From Leucobacter sp. UBA1945 (GTDB taxonomy: Bacteria; Actinomycetota; Actinomycetes; Actinomycetales; Microbacteriaceae), in the NCBI GenBank assembly GCA_002336855.1, contig DDEV01000066.1:1-19361 (forward strand): a stretch of 19,361 nucleotides of DNA, written 5' to 3'. Below, in pieces: positions 7,016 through 15,181 of this stretch (the first letter of the stretch is position 1; each line of letters starts with the position of its first letter). Under the pieces are notes generated by a model that had not been told where the DNA came from, ran no database searches, and was given only the letters and a program-made list of their open reading frames with translations. The position numbers and the translations under genes are program-made.

Positions 7016-7935
7016 CTAAGTGGAGATGGGTGCTGATCTGTGCGATCGCGCCGGTCAGCTGGGGTGCAACGTACTTTGTCACCCGGCACTTTCTACCGGA
7101 CGGCGCGCCGCTGTGGAGTGCCGCGCTGCGGGCGCTGCCCGCCGGGGTGATCCTTTTGGCGGTTGCAAGGCGTCTACCCAGTGGGTCTTGGTGGTGGAGG
7201 TCGCTCGTGCTTGGCTTGCTTAACTTCGGCGCGTTCTTCGTGCTCGTGTATCTCGCCGCTCAACTGTTGCCGACCTCGGTTGCGGCCTCGGTGATGGCAC
7301 TTGCCCCGGTTGCGCTTTCGATGCTGGCCATACCGCTGCTCCGACAGCGGCCAACAGCATACATGCTGATTGGTGCGGTGCTCGGCGTGGTCGGTGGCGG
7401 CCTGCTGGTCGGGCTCGGCGCGAGCCGAATCGACCCGCTGGGGGTGGCGATCTCGCTCATGGCGTTGTTGCTCTCGTCGCTCGGAGCGATCCTCGCAACG
7501 AAATGGAGAGACGACTTGCCGCTCGTCGCAACCACCTCTTGGCAGCTGGTGGCGGGAGGGCTGATGCTGCTCGTGGCGGCAATCGTGGTCGAGGGGGCGC
7601 CGCCCGCGATGACCTCGACCAATGTGCTCGCGTACGGGGCAATCTCGCTCGTAGCAACCGCGATTGCGTTTCTCTGCTGGTTTACGGGGCTCAGGCATCT
7701 CCCGGCGGGCACGGTCGGCATCATCGGCCTGCTCAACCCCGTAACGGGTGTCTTGTTGGGCGTGTTGCTCGCGGCAGAGTCGCTCGCGTCTGCGCAATGG
7801 TGGGGCCTGGCGTTGGTCGCTGCCGCGTTAGTGCTCGGGCGTAGCCGCCACCGCGCGATCCCCGTTACCGGCGCCCGTACTGAGCTGCGATCGGGCAGTC
7901 GAATGGATCACGTGCCGCGAGCCCCACGCGGTTGA
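7000..7935 (+). CDS. EamA/DMT-family membrane transporter
   Basis: An integral membrane exporter-type protein of 311 aa with about ten hydrophobic helices in two five-helix EamA halves; family members export amino acids, metabolites or drugs. The N-terminus has the typical PVSWGATYFVTRHFLP motif in helix 1, and helix 10 is near the C-terminus (ALVAAALVLGRSR). The start is uncertain. The ATG at 7000 has GGAAG 5 nt upstream; GTG 6988 would extend it by 4 codons without a ribosome site; ATG 7009 also works. The 3' end overlaps the convergent desaturase gene by 71 bp. Expression is probably controlled by the divergent MarR protein through the twin palindromes. The substrate cannot be read from the sequence. 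Confidence 0.88.
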   Translation: MSSMEAKWRWVLICAIAPVSWGATYFVTRHFLPDGAPLWSAALRALPAGVILLAVARRLPSGSWWWRSLVLGLLNFGAFFVLVYLAAQLLPTSVAASVMALAPVALSMLAIPLLRQRPTAYMLIGAVLGVVGGGLLVGLGASRIDPLGVAISLMALLLSSLGAILATKWRDDLPLVATTSWQLVAGGLMLLVAAIVVEGAPPAMTSTNVLAYGAISLVATAIAFLCWFTGLRHLPAGTVGIIGLLNPVTGVLLGVLLAAESLASAQWWGLALVAAALVLGRSRHRAIPVTGARTELRSGSRMDHVPRAPRG

Positions 7936-8974
7936 GGTATTCGATCACGATTGCGTAAGAGCGGAGGAGCGAAGTTTCGGTGTACGGAACTTCGAGCTGC
8001 TCGCAGCGCTCTCGAACGATGACCCTGGCTTTTGCGAGAAACGGGCGTGGCATGCTCGGAAACAGGTGGTGTTCAACCTGATAGTTGAGCCCGCCCATGA
8101 GTGCCGTCGCCCACCAGCCCCCGCGTATGTTGCGGGAGGTGCGCACCTGCTTCGTGAAGAAGTCGAGCTTCGCGTCGTGAGCGATGACGGGCATGCCCTT
8201 GTGATTCGGCGCGAACGATGCCCCCATGTAGACGCCGAAAACTGCGAGCTGCACGCTCACGAAGGCGAAGGCCATGCCGATCGGAAGCAACCAGAAGATC
8301 GGCACCAAAAGCAGGGCGAAGCGCGTGAGAATGATCGCGAGCTCAAGCCAGCGACCTTTCACCGGCTCCTTGCCGAGCAGGTAGCGAAAGCTCTGGGCGT
8401 GAAGATTCAACCCCTCGAGCGTGAGCAGTGGAAAGAAGAGGTAGCCTTGCTTCTTCGTGAGAAGCCGCCTGAGCCCTCGCGCCTGAACCGCGTCTTCTTC
8501 AAGGAATGAGATGGTGTCGACCTCGATATCGGGATCCTTGCCTACCCGATTCGGGTTCGAGTGGTGCCGACTATGCTTTGAATCCCACCATGAGTAGCTC
8601 ATGCCGATGGCGCCAGCGAGGATGCGCGCCAGGCGGTCGTTTGCGGGCCCGAGGGTCAGAATCTGGCGGTGCGCCGCTTCGTGGGCAAGAAACGCGATTT
8701 GCGTGAAGATAAGACCGAGCGCGGCAGCGATGAGCAGCTGAAACCAGCTCTCGCCGAGAAGAATGAACCCGGTGATGGCCCCGCCGAGTGCGGCGGCGAT
8801 AAGCACCGCAACCGAGATGTAGAACCAGTAAGCCCGGCGCAGCAGCCCGGATTCGCGAACGACCTGTGAGACGCTGCGATAGGTCATGCCTATTGGCGGA
8901 AAATCCTCGGCCCTCGCTCTCGTCGGGATTAATGGGCCGGGCCCGCTGAGCTGGGGAGTGAGAGTAGCCGACAT
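7865..8974 (-). CDS. Membrane fatty-acid (acyl-lipid/acyl-CoA) desaturase
   Basis: A di-iron, O2-dependent membrane desaturase that inserts a double bond into fatty acyl chains. With the start used here it is 369 aa. The three histidine boxes are HEAAH at 98-102, HSRHH at 134-138 and QVEHHLF at 299-305. The Gln at the start of the third box resembles front-end/linoleoyl-type desaturases. Hydrophobic helices lie at about 51-73, 78-97 and 211-255. FAPNHKGMP at 254-262 is a common actinobacterial family signature. The start at 8974 has AGGTG 6 nt upstream (8981-8985); the 27-residue upstream extension to 9055 looks non-coding. The position of the double bond cannot be predicted. A half-match to the MarR palindrome lies just upstream of the start. 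Confidence 0.92.
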   Translation of the reverse strand: MSATLTPQLSGPGPLIPTRARAEDFPPIGMTYRSVSQVVRESGLLRRAYWFYISVAVLIAAALGGAITGFILLGESWFQLLIAAALGLIFTQIAFLAHEAAHRQILTLGPANDRLARILAGAIGMSYSWWDSKHSRHHSNPNRVGKDPDIEVDTISFLEEDAVQARGLRRLLTKKQGYLFFPLLTLEGLNLHAQSFRYLLGKEPVKGRWLELAIILTRFALLLVPIFWLLPIGMAFAFVSVQLAVFGVYMGASFAPNHKGMPVIAHDAKLDFFTKQVRTSRNIRGGWWATALMGGLNYQVEHHLFPSMPRPFLAKARVIVRERCEQLEVPYTETSLLRSYAIVIEYLNRVGLAARDPFDCPIAAQYGRR

Positions 8975-8986
8975 GTGCGGCACCTG

Positions 8987-8998
8987 CTTCCGTGGTGG
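8987..8998. promoter_or_regulatory. Partial copy of the MarR palindrome upstream of the desaturase
   Basis: CTTCCGTGGTGG matches the operator CTTCCGTGGAAG at 10 of 12 positions, including the first nine in a row. It lies 13 bp before the desaturase ATG. It may be a degenerate third site or chance. Confidence 0.25.
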
Positions 8999-9144
8999 AC
9001 TGCGCTGAAGCCGTCCTAGTGAAGCTACTGGCAAGTGCCGATCGCTGTAACCCACGCTATCGGCCGCCCCATACGTTCACCTGCATGCGAGGCGCCTACT
9101 GCCATCATCATTCGGGCTAGATTGTTGCCAGATATGGTTGACGA

Positions 9145-10161
9145 ATGAGACGTCGGGTCAAGAGGATCTGTGGTGTTCCGCCGAAGCGGGCCGTGGCGGT
9201 TGCCGGGCTTGTTCTGAGCGTGACTCTGCTTGTCGGGTGCACCGGGGACGGGCAAGTCGGCGCGTTCAAGCGGGCTTTCGCCGGCGACACTGCAATTGCG
9301 TCGATGGATCTCACCAGCCATGACAACCAGCCCTTCACCGGAGGTGTGAGCGGTGAGGTCTATGCCCGCGACGGCCTTGCCGACTCCGAGGTCGCTGATC
9401 TCGCACACCGATTGAGCGCATACGCGCGCGAGCACGGCGACCAGATGCAAGGCCTTGTCACGCTCGTCGCAGACGGCTTCGAGATGGTGGTGAGCGGCGA
9501 CGATACAACCGATGCCGCCGCGGCGCGGACGTTGCTCGTGCTGCGGAGCGACGACCGCGTGCGGTCAGGGCAGATCGAAAGCCATTCGATCACGATCGTA
9601 GCTGCCAACATCGATGCGGCGCTTTCGGTGCTTCGAAACCCGCCTGTGCTGTTGAACGACCAGGCCAGCGAAAACCGGGAAACCTTCGTGCGTACCGAGG
9701 ATCGCGCCCTTGACCTCGAAGGTGAACCATCCCAGCTCGCGGCTGCGCTCGAGGGCTGGGATGCTCTCTCGGGTGAGATCGCGTTGGAGGGCATGCGCCT
9801 GCGAGACGGGCGTCTCGTTGTCACGTTGGAGAGGGAGCGAGACTTCGCGCGAGCACAGCAGGCGGCTGCGTCGCTGACAGCGCAATCCGGTCTGACACTG
9901 GTGTTTGCGAGCGATCTCATTCGGCTGGGGGAGTCGGAAGGAAGTCGCGCCCGCGAACTACTGTCGCGACTCGACGCCGAGCTCGCTTCGCGGGTTGCGT
10001 GGGTCTGGGAATCCGGCACACGGCTGCAGATTGCGGTGAACAACGAAGAGGATCTGGGCGTAGTCGCTGCGGGGCTCTCGGGAGAGCTACCCGTGGGAAC
10101 AACGGACGCAACGCTTGAGGTTGAAGGCGTAGCCGACTCTCGGATCGACCTTCCACTATAG
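9145..10161 (+). CDS. Unrecognised secreted lipoprotein with repeated strand-helix modules
   Basis: 338 aa; I do not recognise the family. The N-terminus is a lipoprotein signal: basic MRRRVKR, a hydrophobic stretch at 16-31, and lipobox LVGC with Cys32 as the lipidated residue, so the protein should be anchored outside the membrane. The rest is soluble, with only that Cys outside the signal peptide. By eye it holds about five similar modules: a beta-strand-like stretch followed by an Asp/Glu-containing, Ala-rich helix, at about 69-92, 111-132, 147-164, 222-244 and 291-312. The ATG has no clear ribosome site. A bidirectional terminator follows 41 bp after the stop. It stands alone and shares a 170-bp upstream region with the divergent desaturase. 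Confidence 0.85.
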   Translation: MRRRVKRICGVPPKRAVAVAGLVLSVTLLVGCTGDGQVGAFKRAFAGDTAIASMDLTSHDNQPFTGGVSGEVYARDGLADSEVADLAHRLSAYAREHGDQMQGLVTLVADGFEMVVSGDDTTDAAAARTLLVLRSDDRVRSGQIESHSITIVAANIDAALSVLRNPPVLLNDQASENRETFVRTEDRALDLEGEPSQLAAALEGWDALSGEIALEGMRLRDGRLVVTLERERDFARAQQAAASLTAQSGLTLVFASDLIRLGESEGSRARELLSRLDAELASRVAWVWESGTRLQIAVNNEEDLGVVAAGLSGELPVGTTDATLEVEGVADSRIDLPL

Positions 10162-10202
10162 GGAACGGGGTGAGCCCCAAAGTTGCGGAACCTCGGGATG
10201 CA

Positions 10203-10232
10203 ACAAAACCCCCGCATCTGCAGGGGTTTTGT
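10203..10232. terminator. Bidirectional intrinsic terminator
   Basis: ACAAAACCCC (10203-10212) pairs perfectly with GGGGTTTTGT (10223-10232). The stem carries A/T-runs on both sides, so it can stop the plus-strand lipoprotein transcript and the minus-strand tRNA transcript, whose tRNA-Met ends only 10 nt away. Confidence 0.9.
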
Positions 10233-10242
10233 GTGACTCCGG

Positions 10243-10316
10243 TAGCTGAGGCGGGGCTCGATCCCGCGACCTCACGATTATGAGTCGTGCGCTCTAACCA
10301 GCTGAGCTACTCAGCC
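10243..10316 (-). tRNA. tRNA-Met (anticodon CAT)
   Basis: The acceptor GGCTGAG (rc of 10310-10316) pairs with CTCAGCT (rc of 10244-10250) with one G-U pair; the discriminator is A. The anticodon loop CTCATAA gives anticodon CAT. The D-arm GCTCAGCTGGTTAGAGC and T-arm GCGGG/CCCGC are normal. It looks like elongator tRNA-Met; a lysidine-modified tRNA-Ile2 also has CAT but is less similar. CCA is not encoded (CCG follows the discriminator). Confidence 0.92.
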
Positions 10317-10346
10317 AAACTCTGATCCGAAGACCAGCAGAGTCAG

Positions 10347-10418
<72 letters not shown>

Positions 10419-10478
10419 GCGCTGCCACTTCTCAGCCGAACTGTGCGGTGGCAACCGTAGAAGACTACCATCAACTAT

Positions 10479-10970
10479 GTGTCAGTGCGAAATCTGCTTC
10501 TTTGTGTCGTCGGAATTGCCCTCTCCGCATGGATGGGCGTGGGCCGCTGGGCCTTCGGAATAGGGGGAGAACTCACTCTCTGGTACGTTCCGCTGATCGC
10601 GATTCCGTTCGCAATCTTGCAGCTCGCCGTGGTGCATCGCATGCGTGTGGCCGAGCGCCGGGGTCGTCCGATCGGGCGTGCCGTCTACCTTGCGACGGCG
10701 GTCGCCTGGGTCTGCGCACTCGGCTTCGGCTTCACCGTTCCCGACGTCGTCGATGGCAAGCTCGTCTCGATTTTCAGTCTGCTCGCGGGCGAGAGTCAGC
10801 TCAGCATGTCGATTGCGCTGTGCAACCCGTTCGGCATTATCGCGTTCGCGGGCATCATCGCGGCACTCATCTTCGCGGTCGCGGCAGGGCGCGACCCTCG
10901 CCCCTCAGAAGACGAGTTGCTCGACGCCGCAGAAGAGCTCGCGATGGTCGAGCACCCGCTCAGCCGGTAG
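10479..10970 (+). CDS. Small membrane protein with about four helices, function unknown
   Basis: 163 aa. Hydrophobic helices lie at about 4-22, 33-53, 68-88 and 114-136, joined by a basic cytoplasmic-looking loop (HRMRVAERRGRPIGR, 53-67). It ends in an acidic soluble tail (PSEDELLDAAEELAMVEHP, 142-160). No catalytic or transport motif was recognised. The start is a GTG at 10479; an overlapping ATG two bases earlier is in another frame. It is transcribed divergently from the tRNA-Thr/tRNA-Met unit and convergently to the RNA methyltransferase, whose stop is only 17 bp away. Similar small conserved membrane proteins occur in actinobacteria. Confidence 0.8.
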   Translation: MSVRNLLLCVVGIALSAWMGVGRWAFGIGGELTLWYVPLIAIPFAILQLAVVHRMRVAERRGRPIGRAVYLATAVAWVCALGFGFTVPDVVDGKLVSIFSLLAGESQLSMSIALCNPFGIIAFAGIIAALIFAVAAGRDPRPSEDELLDAAEELAMVEHPLSR

Positions 10971-10987
10971 GCGACGAGAACCGGGCG

Positions 10988-12313
10988 TTAGCCGACGCGC
11001 CTGAACACCGCGAGCGCCTCGAGGTGGTGCGTGTGCGGAAACAGGTCGAACGCGCGCAGCGAGTCGAGTTCGTAGCCGAGCTCACGCAGCGTCTTCGTGT
11101 CGCGGGCGAGAGCGACCGGATCGCAGGCCACGTAGACGAGGTTCGCGGGGCGCAGCTCGCCGAGCTGGGCGCAGACCTCACCGCCGGCGCCCGATCGGGG
11201 CGGATCGAGCACGACGGTCGCGCGTGTCAGACGTTCGCGCACCGGCGCTGCAGCCTTCAGCAGATCTGCAAGGTAGCGGTCGACGCGTGACGTGAGGGCC
11301 AGCGCGCCGACTAACTCAGAGAGATTCTCAGCTGCGTCGTCGGTTGCGCCCGCGTCGGCCTCGACCGTCGTTACCTTGAGCGACGGGCCAGCGGCCTCTG
11401 CCATTGCAGCGGCGAGCAGGCCGGCGCCACCGTAGAGGTCGAGGTTCGTCGCGGTGGCGTCAAAGCGGCCAGCATCGATCAGGGCGAGGATCGCATCGCG
11501 CACGGCTTCGAACAGCGTGTTCGGGGCCTCGCGGTGCACCTGCCAGAACCCTCCGGCACGCACGAGAAACTCGCGGCCACCGACCGACTCTCGCACGGCG
11601 TCGTTCTCGCCGGCTCGGGCGCGTTCGCCGGGGTATGACACCAGCATGCGCGGGTCGTCGGCGCTCGGGGCTATCAGGTCGACGGCCTCGAGGTCCGGCA
11701 TGCTGTCTTCGAGCGGCGCGATAAAGCTGACCGCCTCGGTAGCGAGCGGCAGCGACTCGACCTCGATTACATTGCGACTGCGGGCGGCATACGGCCCTAC
11801 GAGACCGCTCTCGGGGTCGACGTGCAGGCGCACGCGGGTGCGCCAGCCGAGACCGTTGACCTCGTCGTCGCCTGGAGCGGCCTCGACGCTCACGCCGGCC
11901 CCATCGGTGACTCGCGCAAGCGCTTCGTCGTCGAGCCCGCCGAAGCGGCGCAACGAATCGGTCAGTACGTCAGCCTTGAGGGCGCGCTGGCGTTCGAGCG
12001 CGATGTGCCCGAACTCGGCACCGCCAGCTCGCTCGTCTGGGTCGCGCTCGATGGCCGCCTCTGGCCAGATGTGCGGGCGGCGATCCTCTGATGCCTGCAA
12101 CACCGAAACGGTCGTGGCGCGAGCGAACGACTTCTTGCGTGCCTCAGAAACTCGGGCCAATACCCGCTCGCCGGGAATCGCGTCTGCGACGAAGACGACG
12201 CGCCCCTCGTGGCGGGCGACGCAGACGCCACCGTGCGCGATGCCGGTCACGTCGAGTTCGATCAGGTCACCGGGCTGCAGGGTGGGCGCAGAAGAAGCAG
12301 TCATGATGACCAT
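10988..12313 (-). CDS. Class I SAM-dependent RNA methyltransferase, TrmA/RlmD (m5U) family
   Basis: A cytosolic enzyme that methylates uridine C5 in tRNA or rRNA. It is 441 aa from the start used here. An N-terminal TRAM RNA-binding domain is at about 11-68. The SAM site LDLYGGAG is at 291-298. DPPRSGAGG is at 370-378, the catalytic Cys397 is in VYVACDP, and the general-base Glu432 is in PHTHHLEA. The 4Fe-4S cysteines of the classical RlmD enzyme are missing: the corresponding segment reads GGAEFGHI (98-105). The start at 12313 has GGTGA 4 nt upstream and clears the preceding gene by 37 bp; ATG 12304 is an alternative, while the longer frame to 12460 would run into that gene. Target nucleotide unknown. 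Confidence 0.9.
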   Translation of the reverse strand: MVIMTASSAPTLQPGDLIELDVTGIAHGGVCVARHEGRVVFVADAIPGERVLARVSEARKKSFARATTVSVLQASEDRRPHIWPEAAIERDPDERAGGAEFGHIALERQRALKADVLTDSLRRFGGLDDEALARVTDGAGVSVEAAPGDDEVNGLGWRTRVRLHVDPESGLVGPYAARSRNVIEVESLPLATEAVSFIAPLEDSMPDLEAVDLIAPSADDPRMLVSYPGERARAGENDAVRESVGGREFLVRAGGFWQVHREAPNTLFEAVRDAILALIDAGRFDATATNLDLYGGAGLLAAAMAEAAGPSLKVTTVEADAGATDDAAENLSELVGALALTSRVDRYLADLLKAAAPVRERLTRATVVLDPPRSGAGGEVCAQLGELRPANLVYVACDPVALARDTKTLRELGYELDSLRAFDLFPHTHHLEALAVFRRVG

Positions 12314-12350
12314 TCTCTCACCGCCCGGTGAGTTCAAGACGCGGGTGGGC

Positions 12351-14885
12351 TTAGTCGGGCAGGTATCCGAGGTCTTGCAGACGAGAGCCGAGCTCTGAGC
12401 GGTCGGCGGCTCCGAGCTTCGCTCGGGCTGAGGCGAGGTGCGACTCGACGGTGCGCACACTGCACGCCAGGCGGGCCGCCATCTCTCGATTGCTGAAGCC
12501 CGCGGCCCCCAGACGCGCCACGTCGATCTCGCGCTTCGTCAGGTGCCCCCGCGGAGCTGGCGAGAGCGCGGCGGCGCTGAACCACGGCGCGTGCTGCCTG
12601 GCGACTTCTTCGATGTCGCGCATCATGCTGTCGCAGCGCGAGACGCTGCCGGTGGCTCGGCGGCGCACGAAGATCGCGCGAGCCGCCTGCAGCGCGTAGA
12701 CGGCTGGCGCCCAGAGATCGTGGTCATGCAGACGCTCGGCGGCGCGCACGAGTGCTGCAGGGTTGCGTGTTTCGAGCGCTCCGAGATGCGCGGCCATCAG
12801 GCGAAATACGGGCAGCGTGTTCGATCCGTAGGTTTTCGCGTTCGCGTCTCTCGGCAGTTGCTCGGGCAGCCGCACCACGTCGAGCGCCCCGCGCAGATAG
12901 TCGAGAAGATGGTGCGTCGGCTTGCGTTGCTCGCTGGGGGTTGCCGTTGGGTCTCGCAGTTCGGCGCCGATCAGCGCAATAACACCTTGCAGGCGAATCG
13001 GCAGAAAGCGCGGCAGTCGCTGCTCGAAACCCTGCCACTCTCGGCTCGCCCGGGCGGTGTCACCCGCGGCGATCGCGATTGCGGTCGCGCTGAGATATCG
13101 CACCCAGAGCTTGTGAAACGGGGTTCCGGGCAGATGCTGCACGGTCTGTTCGAGGCTCTGCATGGTTGGTAGGTGTGTGGCCGAAAGGAGCGCAATGATT
13201 CCTTCGGCGACCGCGGCGGCGACCAGCTGGTCGTGCAGCTCGCTTGGGCTATTCAGGGCGAGGATCGAGATGCGGTTTCGGCGCAGCTTGGCCGGGGCTT
13301 CGCTGATGTGAGGCGATTGCGGCCGGGGAGTCAGCTGCTCGGGCAGCCAGGTGCCGCAGCGGGAGCTTTCGAGCACAAGCAGCTGCTCGGCCAGCAGCGC
13401 TACCTCTTGAATTGGGTGATTGCGGGCTGTGTGCAGCACCGCGTCGATATCGTCGCCGAGCGGTTCGCTGTCATTCCACCTCGCGAAAACGAGCGCGGCC
13501 CGTTCGAAGTCGCTCTGCTCTGCACTGCTGGGTGATCCCGCTCGCTGCATCTCGAGTGCCTCGGACTGTGCGAGCAACTGGTTGCGCAAGAACTCGACCT
13601 TGTAGTGGTGAACCATCGCGCCGGCATCGGTGCCGGTGCCGGCGTTTGCAAGCTGCGTTCGCACCTTCTGCAGCAGGCGGAGGCCCTCAGTCGGCCCGCG
13701 AAGCACACTGGCAGTGCGCACGCGCGCGAAGTCGTTGAAGGAGGCTGTCGTGCTCGCCCGAAGCAGCAGATCGCGCGCTTCGGGGCGCCCGAACCGCACG
13801 AGGTCGGCAGTGAGCCTGGCGACGATCTCGGCGTGCGCCCGCACGAGGTGCTGATGCTGCGGGTGGTCGCCGCTTGGCGTGAGTTGCGCCGGCTCGAAGT
13901 TCCATGCGCAATACATGACCTCGCGGTCGGGCAGCGAAATGCCGAGAGCTTCTTGGGCGAGCAGCTTTTCGGCGGCAAGGTGCTGTGTGTCTCTGAGCAG
14001 CGTGGGATCGGCTCGCAGCTCCAACGGTGCTGCCACGATTTCTGGCACTCCGACGAGGTGCGGGTAACCCGATGCGTCGACAAGCAGGCCGGCCTCGCGC
14101 AGCTTCGCGACCGATTGCGCACCGACGAGCTCTGATGCTCCCTGCATAGTTCTCGGGTCGAGTTGAGATAGTACAACTGCCGCCGCGATGCTCGCCGGGT
14201 CGAGTATTTCGTCAGCTGCCCGGAGGGTGAAACGGAACGATGCGAGGTGCAGGTCGCTGGTATCCAGCTCGGCGATCGACGCGTGAGGGCTGGTTCTGAT
14301 CTTGCCGTCGGCAGCGAGGCGCATCAGGTCGAGCAGCCACCCCGGTCTGCCCCAGCTGAGCTTTGCCACAGCAGCGAGGGTGGCCGAGTCGAGAATCGCG
14401 GCGCCCGGTGTGTGCTCGGTGATGCGGGCGGCGTCGCTCTGCGCGAGAGAGACTATGCGAAAGTTTCTGCTGGTGGCCAGCGCGTGTGCCGCGGGATGGT
14501 CTTCGTCGGCCAGCTTGGTGATGACCCGGTGGTAGTTCCGTGCCTCATCATCGGTGCCGATTGAAGCGATGTGCGCCCCGCCCGCGGCAACGCGGTCGGC
14601 CAGCGCTTCGATCAACTCGGCGGGTGCGCGCTCGATGCTATCGATGACGAGCAGGTGAGATGTGGGTGTGTGTCGTGTGTTTTCGAGAGCGTCGACCTGA
14701 TCGCAACTGATGAACGCATGCTCGATGTCGGTGGTCTGCAGGGTCTCGGTGAGCTCGCGCAGCGTGTGCGACTTGCCGCTCTGGCTCGGCCCGCTCAGCA
14801 GAATCGGCCCGGGCTCGGCAATTTCTTGCACGAGCCGTGCGGTTAAAAGGTGGCGCGGAAGCGCCGCCGTCTCCAAGAGATCCAC
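12351..14885 (-). CDS. LAL-type ATPase/LuxR transcriptional regulator
   Basis: A large regulator of 844 aa. The N-terminal P-loop NTPase has Walker A GPSQSGKS at 32-39 (Lys38) and Walker B LLVID at 78-82. A long helical middle of about 600 residues resembles the sensor/TPR-like part of LAL (MalT-like) proteins. The C-terminal LuxR/FixJ helix-turn-helix starts at 782 (LTKREIDVARLGAAGFSNREMA), with recognition helix SVRTVESHLASARAKL ahead of the last 25 residues. LAL proteins are usually ligand- or ATP-switched activators; the effector here is unknown. The start is a GTG with only a weak ribosome site. It diverges from the giant surface protein, making that gene a likely target, and lies 37 bp upstream of the methyltransferase. 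Both the HTH and the P-loop are intact. Confidence 0.9.
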   Translation of the reverse strand: MDLLETAALPRHLLTARLVQEIAEPGPILLSGPSQSGKSHTLRELTETLQTTDIEHAFISCDQVDALENTRHTPTSHLLVIDSIERAPAELIEALADRVAAGGAHIASIGTDDEARNYHRVITKLADEDHPAAHALATSRNFRIVSLAQSDAARITEHTPGAAILDSATLAAVAKLSWGRPGWLLDLMRLAADGKIRTSPHASIAELDTSDLHLASFRFTLRAADEILDPASIAAAVVLSQLDPRTMQGASELVGAQSVAKLREAGLLVDASGYPHLVGVPEIVAAPLELRADPTLLRDTQHLAAEKLLAQEALGISLPDREVMYCAWNFEPAQLTPSGDHPQHQHLVRAHAEIVARLTADLVRFGRPEARDLLLRASTTASFNDFARVRTASVLRGPTEGLRLLQKVRTQLANAGTGTDAGAMVHHYKVEFLRNQLLAQSEALEMQRAGSPSSAEQSDFERAALVFARWNDSEPLGDDIDAVLHTARNHPIQEVALLAEQLLVLESSRCGTWLPEQLTPRPQSPHISEAPAKLRRNRISILALNSPSELHDQLVAAAVAEGIIALLSATHLPTMQSLEQTVQHLPGTPFHKLWVRYLSATAIAIAAGDTARASREWQGFEQRLPRFLPIRLQGVIALIGAELRDPTATPSEQRKPTHHLLDYLRGALDVVRLPEQLPRDANAKTYGSNTLPVFRLMAAHLGALETRNPAALVRAAERLHDHDLWAPAVYALQAARAIFVRRRATGSVSRCDSMMRDIEEVARQHAPWFSAAALSPAPRGHLTKREIDVARLGAAGFSNREMAARLACSVRTVESHLASARAKLGAADRSELGSRLQDLGYLPD

Positions 14886-14910
14886 TTTTCTGCCCCAATC
14901 TTGAAAAGTG
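14883..14910. promoter_or_regulatory. Inverted repeat CACTTTTC-N12-GAAAAGTG over the LuxR start codon
   Basis: Perfect 8-bp arms at 14883-14890 and 14903-14910 flank 12 nt. In the regulator's mRNA the arm GAAAAGUG contains the GUG start codon. The hairpin would therefore bury both the start and the weak GGGG ribosome site in its stem-loop. A DNA operator is the alternative. GAAAAGT recurs at 14973-14979. Confidence 0.55.
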
Positions 14911-15037
14911 ATACCGGTCGGTGAGCAATACCCTATCCCTTTACGACCAGATGGTTAAAGATTTTGAGTAGTGAAAAGTCCGCTCTCAGTAGTACTTTGC
15001 CTTTTGCTCAGTGTGCTTGTCAGGGCCATTCGCGGTT

Positions 15038-15050
15038 TCAGAGGCTCTGA
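15038..15050. promoter_or_regulatory. Palindrome TCAGAG-G-CTCTGA
   Basis: A perfect 13-bp inverted repeat with 6-bp arms in the divergent region, 164 bp before the surface-protein start. A candidate operator for the neighbouring LuxR-type regulator; binding is unproven. Confidence 0.35.
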
Positions 15051-15072
15051 TTCAGGTCGCGAAATCTTGAAT

Positions 15073-15087
15073 CTGCGGACTACGCAG
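15073..15087. promoter_or_regulatory. Palindrome CTGCG-N5-CGCAG
   Basis: A perfect inverted repeat with 5-bp arms around GACTA. Its centre is 36 bp from that of the 15038-15050 palindrome. It is a possible second operator, but 5-bp arms also arise by chance in GC-rich DNA. Confidence 0.3.
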
Positions 15088-15181
15088 CCGGGTCGTTGAA
15101 CGCGATTGCAGCGTTCTACTCTTTGGTCACGAGCGTCAGCCGCAGAATCAAGTTCCATTGGGGGAGACCGATTCTTTGGGT

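Noticed and set aside
9025..9450. 141-aa minus-strand ORF overlapping the lipoprotein start
   Set aside because: It is antisense to a well-formed lipoprotein signal, shows no family features, and would fill the divergent promoter region.
12314..12460. Longer start for the RNA methyltransferase
   Set aside because: It would overlap the 3' end of the upstream LuxR gene by over 100 bp and add a Ser/Pro-rich segment, whereas a good ribosome site precedes 12313.
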